This document shows positions 1 through 8,553 of a stretch of 64,000 bases of DNA, in pieces. Each line of letters opens with the position of its first letter. Position 1 is the first letter of the stretch. The stretch lies in NCBI RefSeq assembly GCF_002075885.1, contig NZ_MDET01000010.1, positions 1-64,000 on the forward strand. The letters run 5' to 3'. Origin of the DNA: Manganibacter manganicus. GTDB taxonomy: Bacteria > Pseudomonadota > Alphaproteobacteria > Rhizobiales > Rhizobiaceae. The notes under the pieces are model-generated. The model searched no databases, was not told where the DNA came from, and saw only the letters and a list, made by a program, of their open reading frames with translations. A program made the translations under genes and the position numbers.

Positions 1-110
1 GCACCTCACCATGAGGGCTGATGTAGCGCCCGTGTCATTGCTTTGAGGCATCGTCACACAAACCTTCCTCATGCTGAGGAGCCGGCCACGCCGGCGTCTC
101 GAAGCACGCA
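1..110. repeat. intergenic palindromic repeat, copy A
   Basis: This non-coding stretch carries the dispersed repeat also seen at 6936-7080, 17071-17130, 51403-51520 and 51541-51675. Its parts are a CCTCA..TGAGG arm near 5-15, CCTCATGCTGAGGAG at 68-82, a small GC palindrome at 82-95 and the terminal word GTCTCGAAGCACGCA at 96-110. It sits just after the stop of the ABC ATPase gene on the other strand. The left end is cut by the window. Confidence 0.75.
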
Positions 111-147
111 CCTCCGGCCATCACAGGCATGAAGCAAAACCGCTCGC

Positions 148-1212
148 TCAGTTCAACACCAGCAGATCAGCGCATGAAAAACTGATCTCGGCCTTGTCGC
201 CGACCTTCGGCGGCGGTGTCGTGGAATTGTTGAACGTGTCGAGCGACACCACTTCCTTGCCGAGACCGACACGCACGCGGATAACCGAGCCGAGGAAGTG
301 GACGTCCATGATCTCGCCCGTCAGCCGCCCGTCATTGCCGACGCGCGGGCCGAGCGCGATTGCCTCCGGCCGCAGCGCCAGCGCCAGCGCATCGCCATTG
401 CGCGCACCGTCGAGTCCGTCCTTGAGCACCACCTCGCCAGCCCCCAACCGGACCTTGCCGGTTGCGGCGTCGCTGACCGTTCCTTCCAGAACATTGAGCG
501 TGCCGACGAAATTGGCGACGAAACGCGTCGCGGGGCGATTATAGATCTCGAACGGCGTACCGATCTGCTCGGCATGGCCGTCACGCATCACCACCACGCG
601 ATCCGACATGGACAGCGCCTCCTCCTGATCGTGGGTGACGAAGATGGTGGTGATATCGAGTTTCTTTTGAATGGCGCGGATTTCCTCGCGCAGCGACAGC
701 CGGATCTTTGCATCGAGAGCCGACAGCGGTTCATCGAGCAAAAGCATCGCCGGGCGCGCGGCCAATGCCCGTGCCAGTGCCACGCGCTGCTGCTGGCCAC
801 CCGAAAGCTGATACGGATAACGCTTTTCGAAGCCCGAAAGCCCGATAAGCGTCAGCATCTCCCCGATCCGCTCACGCGCCTCGTCCTTGGCAACGCCGCC
901 AACCCTGAGCCCGAAGCCGATATTGGCCGCCACGCTCATATTGGGGAACAGCGCATAGGCTTGGAACACCATGCCGATCTTGCGCTGGTTGGGCCGCAGG
1001 CTGGTGACGTCCCTGCCATTGACGACGATCCGCCCGGTGGTCGGGGTCTCGAAGCCGGCGATCATCCTCAGCACCGTGGTCTTGCCGCAGCCCGACGGCC
1101 CGAGGAAGGAAACGAACTCGCCCTGCCCGATGGACAGGTTGACGTCGTCGACCACGGTGTTCTTGCCGAACGCCTTGCCCAGACCTTCAAGCTGGAGAAA
1201 TGTCTTTTCCAT
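148..1212 (-). CDS. ABC transporter ATP-binding protein (polyamine/iron-type importer)
   Basis: This 354-residue cytoplasmic ATPase powers the importer encoded by the three genes before it. Walker A is GPSGCGKT at residues 38-45, the Q-loop follows FQAYALFP near 84, the signature LSGGQQQR is at 136-143 and Walker B LLLDEP is at 157-162. The last 100 residues look like the TOBE-type regulatory domain of PotA/FbpC proteins. The start is supported by AGGAG about six bases upstream. It is the last gene of the operon, 15 bases after the permease. The substrate cannot be read from the ATPase: spermidine/putrescine, ferric iron and 2-aminoethylphosphonate importers share this architecture. The family call is secure and the substrate is open. 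Confidence 0.93.
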   Translation of the reverse strand: MEKTFLQLEGLGKAFGKNTVVDDVNLSIGQGEFVSFLGPSGCGKTTVLRMIAGFETPTTGRIVVNGRDVTSLRPNQRKIGMVFQAYALFPNMSVAANIGFGLRVGGVAKDEARERIGEMLTLIGLSGFEKRYPYQLSGGQQQRVALARALAARPAMLLLDEPLSALDAKIRLSLREEIRAIQKKLDITTIFVTHDQEEALSMSDRVVVMRDGHAEQIGTPFEIYNRPATRFVANFVGTLNVLEGTVSDAATGKVRLGAGEVVLKDGLDGARNGDALALALRPEAIALGPRVGNDGRLTGEIMDVHFLGSVIRVRVGLGKEVVSLDTFNNSTTPPPKVGDKAEISFSCADLLVLN

Positions 1213-1227
1213 TCGCTCCTTCCAGGA

Positions 1228-2019
1228 TCAGTCGGCGTGCACGGTGGTCTTCGGCGCGAAGCGGGCCAGCAACTGGATCATGCCCATCGATCCCCATGTG
1301 ATGATGAAGGCAATGATCGCCAGCGCGGCGGGCTCATAGGCCTTGTTGGTGCCGATGATCTGCATGTAGGGGCCAAAGGCCGGCCGGTTGAGCAGGCTCG
1401 CCATGACGAACTCGCCGATGACGATGGCGAAGGACAGGAAGGCCCCCGACAGCACCGCGATCAGGATATTCGGGAAGATCACCCGCATCAGGATAGTGGG
1501 CGTGCCGGCACCGAGGATCGTCGCGGCCTCGGTCAGCGTCTGCACATCGATGGCGCGCAAGCCCGTATCCACGGCCCGGTACATATAGGGCAGCGACAGG
1601 GTGACATAGCCGAATGTCAGCAGCACGTTCGTGCCTTGGGCCGTGCTGGTCAGCGGCAGCAAGGAGGAGGAATTGAACATGCGGATATAGCCGAACACCA
1701 GGATGATCGGCGGGATGACCAGCGGCAGCAGCGTTATGAATTCCAGGAACGGCCGCAGCGCCGGCAGCTTGAGCCGCACGAAATAGGCGGCCGGCACGAC
1801 GAGCACCGTGCCAATGACGATGGTGAACAGCGCGACCGTCGCCGAATAGGTGAAGGTTTGCCGGAAGGCGGGATCGGCCAGCACATTGGCATAGGCGCCG
1901 AAGCTGTAGGCCTCGCGCTTGATGCGCATCGAAAACTCGACCGTCGCGATCAGCGGCAGCAGGAAATAAGCCGCGCCGAGCAGGAAGCCGAGCCAGGGAA
2001 GAAAGCGTGAGCGCTTCAT
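1228..2019 (-). CDS. ABC transporter permease, second subunit
   Basis: An inner-membrane permease of 263 residues with about six transmembrane helices, PotC/FbpB-like. The EAA loop that contacts the ATPase is visible as EAATILGAGTPTILMRVIFP near residue 165. I chose the ATG at 2019, which overlaps the stop of the preceding permease (ATGA), over the GTG three codons upstream. Together with the other three genes it forms a complete binding-protein-dependent importer. The tight overlap implies translational coupling and a 1:1 partner in the first permease. Confidence 0.92.
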   Translation of the reverse strand: MKRSRFLPWLGFLLGAAYFLLPLIATVEFSMRIKREAYSFGAYANVLADPAFRQTFTYSATVALFTIVIGTVLVVPAAYFVRLKLPALRPFLEFITLLPLVIPPIILVFGYIRMFNSSSLLPLTSTAQGTNVLLTFGYVTLSLPYMYRAVDTGLRAIDVQTLTEAATILGAGTPTILMRVIFPNILIAVLSGAFLSFAIVIGEFVMASLLNRPAFGPYMQIIGTNKAYEPAALAIIAFIITWGSMGMIQLLARFAPKTTVHAD

Positions 2020-2966
2020 TTCAACCACTTTTCCGCGCGGGCGCGCACGATCAGGTAGATAATGTTGGCAAGGCCGGTAATGGCGATCATGCCGAGTGCC
2101 AGAGCCGCGCCCAGATTGGCGTTATGCAGGACGTCGCCGCGAATCTGCGCATAGAGCAGGACCGGCACGATGTTGAGATAGGAGCCCGTCAGCGCATAGG
2201 CCGTGGCGATCGCACCGAAGGAATTGGCGAAAAGCAGCGCCAGAGTGCCGAGAATGTTCGGCCACAGGATCGGCAGGCCGATATAGCGCCAGAACTGCCA
2301 GTTGCTCGCCCCGAGCGTCTCGGCCGCCTCGCGCCATTCGTTGCGCAAGCCGTCGATGGCGGGCATGATGATGAGCACCATCAGCGGGGTCTGGAAATAG
2401 AGATAGGTCAGCGTCAGCCCCCAGAAGCTGAGCAGGTTGAAGCCGGCACGATAGATGTCGAAGCCGAACACGTCGCGCAGGATGAGGGTGAGCAGGCCGA
2501 GCCGGCCAAGCGACGCCAGAAAGGCGAAGGCCAGCGGAATGCCGGCGAAATTCGAGGCGACGCCCGAAAACGTCATCGCGGTGGAGCGCACCCAGCCGGG
2601 CAGGCCTCCCCGGCCGACCGAAAGCGCGATCAGCAGGCCCAGAAACGCGCCGATGGCGGCGGATGCCGCAGAAATCTGGATTGAAACGACATAGGCGCCG
2701 ACGATATTGGGCTGCGCCAGAAGCACGAAATTCTGAAGCGTGAAATTGCCCTGCACGTCGAAGAACGCATCGCTGACCAGCCGCAGCGTCGGCAGGATCA
2801 GGAACACGAGCGCGAAAAGCAGGAATGGCGCCACGCCGAGCGCGCTGGCGGACGTTACCGCTGAAAGGACGTTGGCGGCACCGCGCCGCCAACCCGAGCC
2901 TGCCCGGAACGAAGTCCGGGCAGGTGCATCGCCGGGCAGGCCGGCGACGTCCTTGTCATTTGACAT
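2016..2966 (-). CDS. ABC transporter permease, first subunit
   Basis: A 316-residue inner-membrane permease, PotB-like, with a 35-residue cytoplasmic N-terminus and about six helices. The EAA motif is EAAETLGASNWQFWRYIGLP near residue 215. The gene begins 11 bases inside the end of the binding-protein gene and ends in the start of the second permease, so the operon is contiguous. No substrate-specific feature is visible in the permease itself. Confidence 0.92.
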   Translation of the reverse strand: MSNDKDVAGLPGDAPARTSFRAGSGWRRGAANVLSAVTSASALGVAPFLLFALVFLILPTLRLVSDAFFDVQGNFTLQNFVLLAQPNIVGAYVVSIQISAASAAIGAFLGLLIALSVGRGGLPGWVRSTAMTFSGVASNFAGIPLAFAFLASLGRLGLLTLILRDVFGFDIYRAGFNLLSFWGLTLTYLYFQTPLMVLIIMPAIDGLRNEWREAAETLGASNWQFWRYIGLPILWPNILGTLALLFANSFGAIATAYALTGSYLNIVPVLLYAQIRGDVLHNANLGAALALGMIAITGLANIIYLIVRARAEKWLK

Positions 2967-4089
2967 TGGCGCCGACCATCGAATCCCACTTTTCCGCTAT
3001 GATCGTCTTGGCGGCGGTCTGGTCTTCGAGCGACGGGAAAACGGCATTGGCGTAGTTTTCGGCCGCCGGCAGCTTGTCCAGAACCTCCTGCGGGATCTTG
3101 CCCGCCTTGCTCATGGCGTTGAAGCGGATCGGGTGGCAGTAGCCTTTCAGCCAGCCGATCTGCCCCTCGTCGGAATAGAGATATTCCATCCACAGCTTGG
3201 CGGCGTTGGGGTGCGGCGCATAGGCGCTGATCGCCTGGATATAGACGCCGGCCACGACGCCGCTCTTCGGCACCGTGACCTCGATTTCAGGATTGCCCTT
3301 CATCGAATCGCGCATCGACAGGAGGTTGTAATCCCAGTTGAGCGCCACCGGCGTGGTGCCCTGTGCGACAGGTGCTGCCTCGGCATCGACGGGCACGAAA
3401 TTGCCCTCGTCATTGAGCTTCTTGAAGAATTCCAGCCCCTTTTCAGCGGCATCCTTGCCACCCGTGGCGCCGGCGGCGATACCGGCGGCATAGACAGCCA
3501 TGACCGCATTGTTGGCCGTGCGCGGATCACCGGCCAGCGCAACGGCATTCTTGTAGGTGTCGCTCGTCAGGTCGGACCAGTCGGTCGGCGCCTTGTCGAT
3601 CACGCTCTTGTTGGTGCCGAAGGCGAGCACACCGTAATAATCGCCATACCAGTGGCCGTCGGCGTCCTTGGCGCTGTCGGGAATCTCGTCCCATGTCGAC
3701 ACCTTGTAAGGCATCAGAAGCCCTTCCGCCTTGGCCGATGGGCCGAAGGACAGGCCCACATCGATCACGTCCGGCGCCTGCGGCCCCTTGTTGTCCTTGT
3801 TGGCCTTGATGGCCTCGATCTCGTCGCCCGAGCCGGCCATCGGATTGAGTTCGTTGACCTGGATGCCGTATTTCTTCTTGAACCCCTCGATCAGGTCGCC
3901 ATAGCCGCACCAGTCGTGCGGCAACGCGATGGTGGTGAGTTGGCCCTCCTTCTTGGCGGCGGCAATCAGATCGTCCATGGATTCGGCCGAAGCGAAGGCC
4001 GAGCTTGCCATCAGGGCGGCGGCTGTTAGCGACAGGATCTTGCCCGCAAGTTTGAAGCCCCCGAATTCAGACCGTGTAAATCCAGACAT
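2956..4089 (-). CDS. ABC transporter periplasmic substrate-binding protein
   Basis: An extracellular solute-binding protein of 377 residues. A hydrophobic signal segment (about residues 14-33) ends in an A-S-A-F-A-S-A cleavage region. The mature part has the fold expected of family 1/6 binding proteins (PotD/AfuA-like), with a lone pair of cysteines (WCGY and GYCHP) that could form a disulfide. The reading frame extends 43 codons further upstream, but GGGAGA sits six bases before the ATG at 4089 and the signal peptide begins only there. It is the first gene of the four-gene importer. Its ligand is unknown; an amine would fit the neighbouring catabolic genes, and this is inference. Confidence 0.88.
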   Translation of the reverse strand: MSGFTRSEFGGFKLAGKILSLTAAALMASSAFASAESMDDLIAAAKKEGQLTTIALPHDWCGYGDLIEGFKKKYGIQVNELNPMAGSGDEIEAIKANKDNKGPQAPDVIDVGLSFGPSAKAEGLLMPYKVSTWDEIPDSAKDADGHWYGDYYGVLAFGTNKSVIDKAPTDWSDLTSDTYKNAVALAGDPRTANNAVMAVYAAGIAAGATGGKDAAEKGLEFFKKLNDEGNFVPVDAEAAPVAQGTTPVALNWDYNLLSMRDSMKGNPEIEVTVPKSGVVAGVYIQAISAYAPHPNAAKLWMEYLYSDEGQIGWLKGYCHPIRFNAMSKAGKIPQEVLDKLPAAENYANAVFPSLEDQTAAKTIIAEKWDSMVGANVK

Positions 4090-4203
4090 TGTGTTCTCCC
4101 GTTTGACTGACGCCGTGGCGCCTGCGATGCGGTATCCACGTTTCATGACAGTCCGATGAAGCCGGGCCGCCCGCACCCAGTATGCTCGAAAGTATCGTCT
4201 TTT

Positions 4204-4231
4204 ATCGCCCACCCGCACGCGGGCAGGCGAT
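4204..4231. other. GC-rich hairpin between alcohol dehydrogenase and ABC operon
   Basis: Arms ATCGCC-CA-CCCGC and GCGGG-CA-GGCGAT pair around a two-base turn, interrupted by one CA/CA internal loop. It lies in the 242-bp gap between the dehydrogenase stop (4332) and the binding-protein start (4089). In the direction of transcription it is followed by AAAAG and not a T run, so it is not a standard intrinsic terminator. It may be a leader or mRNA-processing stem of the ABC operon. Confidence 0.55.
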
Positions 4232-4331
4232 CATTCTCCGGCTAAATTATTTTCGTGTCCAGTGCTGTCAGTTTCGTTCCCTATCTATTCTTATGATAAT
4301 CGCAACGATGTGAAACTTATCGCGCGATTCT

Positions 4332-5504
4332 CTACGCCGCTCCCGACATGGCGCTCTCCAGGAGCGAGAGCGCCGCTGCCCTCGTCAGCTTGATCGGGTT
4401 GCCGCTGGCGGTCGGATCGACGATCGCCATATCGGCGATCAGGCCCTTGCGAGCCGCATCCATCTCCAGCCCCTTGATGAGACCGGGCAGCGTGTGCGGC
4501 ACGTTCAGATCCGCGCGCAGCTTGTCGACCGCCCTGACGAAGCCTTCAAAGCCCCCGGCAATGCCGCAATAAGCGGCAAGCCGCACGATCCGCGCCTCGA
4601 TCGCCTCACGGTTGAAGGCGAGCACATAGGGCATGAACACCGCATTGGTCATGCCGTGATGCGTGTCGTAGAGCGCGCCGATCGGGTGCGACAGCGAATG
4701 AATGGCGCCGAGCCCCTTCTGGAAGGCGGTCGCGCCCATGGCAGCGGCGCTCATCATATGCGCGCGGGCGACCAGATCGTTGCCGTCGCGATAAGCCTTG
4801 GGAAGGTTCTCGAACACCAGACGGATGCCTTCCACCGCGATGCCGTCGGCCATCGGATGATAGCCCGGTGCGCAATAGGCCTCCAGACAATGCGCCAACG
4901 CATCCATGCCGGTGCCGGCAGTGATGAAGGGCGGCATACCGACCGTCAGTTCCGGGTCGGCGATAACGATCTCCGGCAGCATCTTCGGGTGGAAGATGAC
5001 CTTCTTGGTGTGGCTCGCCTCATGCGTGATGACGCCGGCGCGGCCGACTTCCGAGCCGGTGCCGGCCGTCGTCGGCACAGCGATGATGGGAACGATGGCG
5101 CCGGCGTCGGCGCGCGTCCACCAGTCGCCGACATCCTCGAAATCCCAGACCGGGCGTGTCTGGCCGGCCTGGAAGGCGATCAGCTTGCCAAGGTCCAGCG
5201 CCGAGCCGCCGCCGAAAGCGATGACGCCGTCATGCCCGCCCTTCTTGAATACCTCGATGCCCGCGGTAAGATTGGACTCCACCGGGTTCGGCTTGACGTC
5301 GGAAAAGACGCCATGCGGCACGCCGGCATCGTCGAGGATCTTCAGCGTCGAAGCCACGACGGGCAGCTTCGCCAGCCCCGGATCGGTGACGAAAAGCGGA
5401 TTCTTGATACCCACCGCCTCCAGCACGTCCGGCAGTTCCTTGATGCGGCCGGCGCCGAAGCGGACAGTGGTCGGGTAATTCCATTTGGAGACGAGGTCGG
5501 TCAT
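4332..5504 (-). CDS. iron-containing alcohol dehydrogenase
   Basis: A type III (iron-activated) NAD(P)-dependent alcohol dehydrogenase of 390 residues that interconverts an alcohol and its aldehyde. The nucleotide-binding turn GGGSALDLGK is near residue 100, followed by VPTTAGTGSEVG near 145. Metal ligands are expected in DALAHCLEAY and in HSLSHPIGALYDTHHG, all intact. The gene starts 18 bases after the aldehyde dehydrogenase stop with only a weak ribosome site, so it is probably coupled to it. Its pairing with that gene suggests consecutive oxidation of an alcohol to a carboxylate. Substrate unknown. Confidence 0.92.
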   Translation of the reverse strand: MTDLVSKWNYPTTVRFGAGRIKELPDVLEAVGIKNPLFVTDPGLAKLPVVASTLKILDDAGVPHGVFSDVKPNPVESNLTAGIEVFKKGGHDGVIAFGGGSALDLGKLIAFQAGQTRPVWDFEDVGDWWTRADAGAIVPIIAVPTTAGTGSEVGRAGVITHEASHTKKVIFHPKMLPEIVIADPELTVGMPPFITAGTGMDALAHCLEAYCAPGYHPMADGIAVEGIRLVFENLPKAYRDGNDLVARAHMMSAAAMGATAFQKGLGAIHSLSHPIGALYDTHHGMTNAVFMPYVLAFNREAIEARIVRLAAYCGIAGGFEGFVRAVDKLRADLNVPHTLPGLIKGLEMDAARKGLIADMAIVDPTASGNPIKLTRAAALSLLESAMSGAA

Positions 5505-5522
5505 TTTCTTGCTTTCGAAAAG

Positions 5523-6908
5523 TCAGATGGTTTCGCGCAGGTGGTAGCTTTTCGGCCGGGTCAGATTGTCGTAGCCGATCTGGCTCAGGCCCGCGCCCTT
5601 GCCGGTGTCCTTCACGCCGGTCCACACCAGAGCCGGATCGAGATAATCGCAGCGGTTCATGAAGACGGTACCGGTCTCCACGCGGTCGCCGATGGCCACC
5701 GCATGATCGGTGTCGGTGGTCCAGATCGAAGCGGTCAGCCCGTAAGGAGAATCGTTCATCAACGCAATGGCTTCCTCGTCATTGCACACCTTCATGATGC
5801 CGACGATCGGCCCGAAACTTTCCTCGCGCATGACCGACATCTGATGGTCAACATTGGTCAGCACTTCGGGCGCCAGGTAGGGTGAACCGGCCTTATCGCC
5901 TTCCACCCTCATGTTTATGTGGGCGCTGGCTCCCTTGCGCAGCGCTTCGGCCTTCTGCTCGCGGATCAGGTCGGCAAAGCGTGCCTGCGCCATAGGCCCC
6001 ATCGTCGTCGCCTGCTCCAGCGGGTTGCCGACGACATAATTCTTCGTCTCGGCAATGAAGCCGGAAACGAAATCGTCATAGACCTTCTCATGCACATAGA
6101 CGCGCTCGATACCGCAGCAGCATTGGCCGGAATTGAAAAAAGCACCGTCGACCAGATTGGAAATGGCATGGTCGAGCTTGGCGTCCGACAGCACATAGGC
6201 CGGATCCTTGCCGCCAAGTTCCAACCCCAGCGTCATGAAGGTGCCGGCCGCCGCCTTTTCGATGGCGCGTCCGCCCGCCACCGAACCGGTGAAGTTGACA
6301 TGATCGATCTTGCCGGAGCCGAGCAGCTTTTCGGTCCTTGCATGGTCGAGCACGATGTTCTGGAACACGCCCTTCGGCAGCCCGGCCTTCTCGAAAGCCT
6401 GCGCGAAACGCTCGCCGACGAGCAGCGTCTGTGCCGCATGCTTGAGAATGACCGTCGACCCCGCCATCAGCGCCGGCACGATGGTGTTGACCGCCGTCAG
6501 ATACGGATAGTTCCACGGCGCGATCACCATGACGACACCGAGCGGCTCCTTCTTCACATAGCGGCGGAAGCCGTCTTTCGGAATGGAGGCCGGCACCGGC
6601 GCCAACGCCTTCTCGGCAATCTCGACCATATATTGCGTGCGTTCCCTCACCCCACCGGACTCGCCGCCATAGCGCACCGGCCGGCCCATCTGCCAAGCGA
6701 TCTCCGGCACGATCTCGTCGTTCATGGTGACAAGCGCCTCCAGCATGGCCAGCATGGTTTTGCCGCGTTCGGCGATCGAGGTCTGCGCCCACTGCACCTG
6801 AGCGGCCCGCGCGCGCTCGACGGCGGCATTGATCGCCCTGTCATCGGCAATCGGCCGCTCGGCATAGATCGAGCCGTCGATAGGGGATTTGAGTTTTACC
6901 GTTTCCAA
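5523..6908 (-). CDS. aldehyde dehydrogenase family protein
   Basis: An NAD(P)-dependent aldehyde dehydrogenase of 461 residues. Motifs in order: APWNYPY (cofactor), FTGSVAGGRAIEKAA, LELGGKDPAYVL with the general-base glutamate, the catalytic cysteine inside FNSGQCCCGIERVYVHE, and EESFGPIVG. The open frame continues to 6977, but those residues are translated intergenic repeat. A TTG at 6908 preceded by GGAG and six A bases is the better start. The triple cysteine at the active site is seen in some betaine- and gamma-glutamyl-aldehyde dehydrogenases, but I do not take it as proof of substrate. Encoded directly before the alcohol dehydrogenase. Confidence 0.92.
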   Translation of the reverse strand: METVKLKSPIDGSIYAERPIADDRAINAAVERARAAQVQWAQTSIAERGKTMLAMLEALVTMNDEIVPEIAWQMGRPVRYGGESGGVRERTQYMVEIAEKALAPVPASIPKDGFRRYVKKEPLGVVMVIAPWNYPYLTAVNTIVPALMAGSTVILKHAAQTLLVGERFAQAFEKAGLPKGVFQNIVLDHARTEKLLGSGKIDHVNFTGSVAGGRAIEKAAAGTFMTLGLELGGKDPAYVLSDAKLDHAISNLVDGAFFNSGQCCCGIERVYVHEKVYDDFVSGFIAETKNYVVGNPLEQATTMGPMAQARFADLIREQKAEALRKGASAHINMRVEGDKAGSPYLAPEVLTNVDHQMSVMREESFGPIVGIMKVCNDEEAIALMNDSPYGLTASIWTTDTDHAVAIGDRVETGTVFMNRCDYLDPALVWTGVKDTGKGAGLSQIGYDNLTRPKSYHLRETI

Positions 6909-6935
6909 TTTTTTCTCCGAAGTTCCATAGCTAGT

Positions 6936-7080
6936 GCCTCCTTCGAGGCTCGCTCCTTCGACAAGCTCAGGTCGCACCTCAGGATGAGGAAGGTGAGTTG
7001 CTCGGCATCGCTTTTCGTAGCTCGATATACAACGGTCCTCATGCCGAGGAGGCGGTGAAGCCGCCGTCTCGAAGCACGCA
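6936..7080. repeat. intergenic palindromic repeat, copy B
   Basis: A full copy of the dispersed element. It runs from CCTTCGAGGCTCGCT through CACCTCAGGATGAGG near 6975 and CCTCATGCCGAGGAGGCGG near 7037 to the closing GTCTCGAAGCACGCA at 7066-7080. The outer words TTCGAG and CTCGAAG are inverted relative to each other. It lies between the glutamine-synthetase-like gene and the aldehyde dehydrogenase, so it would be transcribed if those genes share an mRNA. Confidence 0.8.
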
Positions 7081-7094
7081 CAACATTCCTCGAA

Positions 7095-8465
7095 TCAATA
7101 CCTTTCGAACCCTCTGTGCAGTTCCCAATCGGTGATGCGGCGGTCATATTCGAACTGCTCCCAGTGCGCATTGTGGACATAGTGCGCGACGACATCCTCG
7201 CCGAGGGCCGCCTTCAGCATTTTCGATTTCGCCATCGTCTCGGTGGCATCGCGCAGCGTCTTGGGGATTTCCGGCAGTCGGGCCGATTGGTAGGCGTCGC
7301 CGACGAACGGCTTCTGCAATTCCAGCTTCTCGTCGATGCCGGCCAGGCCCGCCGCGATCAGCGCCGCGAAGGCAAGATACGGGTTCAAATCGGCGCCGCC
7401 GATGCGGCACTCCATGCGAATCCCCTTGGTGCCCTCGCCGCAAAGCCGGAAGCCGGCGGTGCGGTTATCCTCGCTCCACATGATCTTGGTCGGCGCGAAG
7501 GTGCCGGCCTGGAAACGCTTGTAGGAGTTGATATAGGGCGCCAGGAACCAGGTGAAGTCCTTGGCATATTTGAGCTGTCCGGCCGCCCATTGCCGGCCGA
7601 GCGCGGACAGTGTCCATTCCGCGTCCTTGTCGTAGAACAGCGGCGTCTTGCCATCGGCGCTCCACAACGAATTGTGGATATGGCTGGAATTGCCGGCAAG
7701 GTCGTAATTGTACTTGGCCATGAAGGAAATTGACTTGCCTTCGGCAGCCGCGATCTCCTTGCAGCCATTTTTCAGGATGACGTGCCGGTCGGCCATCTCC
7801 AGCGCCTCGGCATAACGCACATTGATCTCTTCCTGGCCCGGCCCCCATTCGCCCTTGGAGTTCTCGATCGGCACGCCTGCGGCTTCCATATCGTTGCGGA
7901 TGCGCCGCATCACGTCTTCTTCCTTGGTGGTGATGCCGATAAGGTAATCGCCAATATAGGGCGAGGCGGTATCCAGACCCTGCCAATGCTTGGCGCGCGC
8001 CGTCTCATAGGTCTCGGAGAAAAGATAGAATTCCAGTTCGGAGGCGAAATAGGCGAGATAGCCGCGCTCCTTCAGCCGGGCCACCTGCTTCTTCAGGATG
8101 GCCCGTGGCGAATGTGGCAGGTCGGCGTGATCATGATGGTCGAGCACATCGACCAGGCAGAGCGCGGTCTTTTCCAGCCATGGAATGGGTCGCAGCGTGG
8201 ACAGGTCCGGCTTCATGACGAAATCGCCATAGCCCTTGTCCCAGCTTGCCGCCTTGTAGCCGGGCACCGGTTCCATATCGATGTCGTTGGCAAGCAGGTA
8301 ATTGCAGCCATGGGTTTCGTCATGCGCGGAATCGACGAAAAACCGCGCCAGAAACCGCTTGCCGATCAGGCGCCCCTGCATGTCCACCGCGCAGGCCAGC
8401 ACGGTATCGATCTCGTCAGCCGAGACCGCCTTCTTCAATTGATCGAACGAGAGATTGCCGGCCAT
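7095..8465 (-). CDS. glutamine synthetase-like gamma-glutamyl ligase
   Basis: A 456-residue member of the glutamine synthetase superfamily, of the PuuA/GlnT-like group that joins glutamate to an amine other than ammonia using ATP. Seen: SELEFYLF (metal-binding glutamate), GPGQEEINVRY, SHIHNSLW, EDNRTAGFR and RIGGADLNPYLAFAALIAAG. The adenylylation loop tyrosine motif of housekeeping GlnA is absent. The frame opens at 8483, but AGGAG sits inside those first six codons, nine bases before the ATG at 8465, so the latter is the start. The acceptor amine is unknown. Dehydrogenases downstream and an amino acid permease upstream suggest a catabolic role. Confidence 0.9.
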   Translation of the reverse strand: MAGNLSFDQLKKAVSADEIDTVLACAVDMQGRLIGKRFLARFFVDSAHDETHGCNYLLANDIDMEPVPGYKAASWDKGYGDFVMKPDLSTLRPIPWLEKTALCLVDVLDHHDHADLPHSPRAILKKQVARLKERGYLAYFASELEFYLFSETYETARAKHWQGLDTASPYIGDYLIGITTKEEDVMRRIRNDMEAAGVPIENSKGEWGPGQEEINVRYAEALEMADRHVILKNGCKEIAAAEGKSISFMAKYNYDLAGNSSHIHNSLWSADGKTPLFYDKDAEWTLSALGRQWAAGQLKYAKDFTWFLAPYINSYKRFQAGTFAPTKIMWSEDNRTAGFRLCGEGTKGIRMECRIGGADLNPYLAFAALIAAGLAGIDEKLELQKPFVGDAYQSARLPEIPKTLRDATETMAKSKMLKAALGEDVVAHYVHNAHWEQFEYDRRITDWELHRGFERY

Positions 8466-8553
8466 TTGCGGACGCTCCTGCATGAATAAGTGAAAATGCT
8501 TGAAAACAGAGAGGCCGCGGCCGGCATGGGGCCGGCCGCGGCCATGGATGAAC

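Noticed and set aside
298..2010. 570-codon open frame on the plus strand opposite the ABC permease and ATPase genes
   Set aside because: It is antisense to three well-supported genes and its product is rich in Arg, Gln, His and Asp with no domain, as expected for a GC-rich shadow frame.
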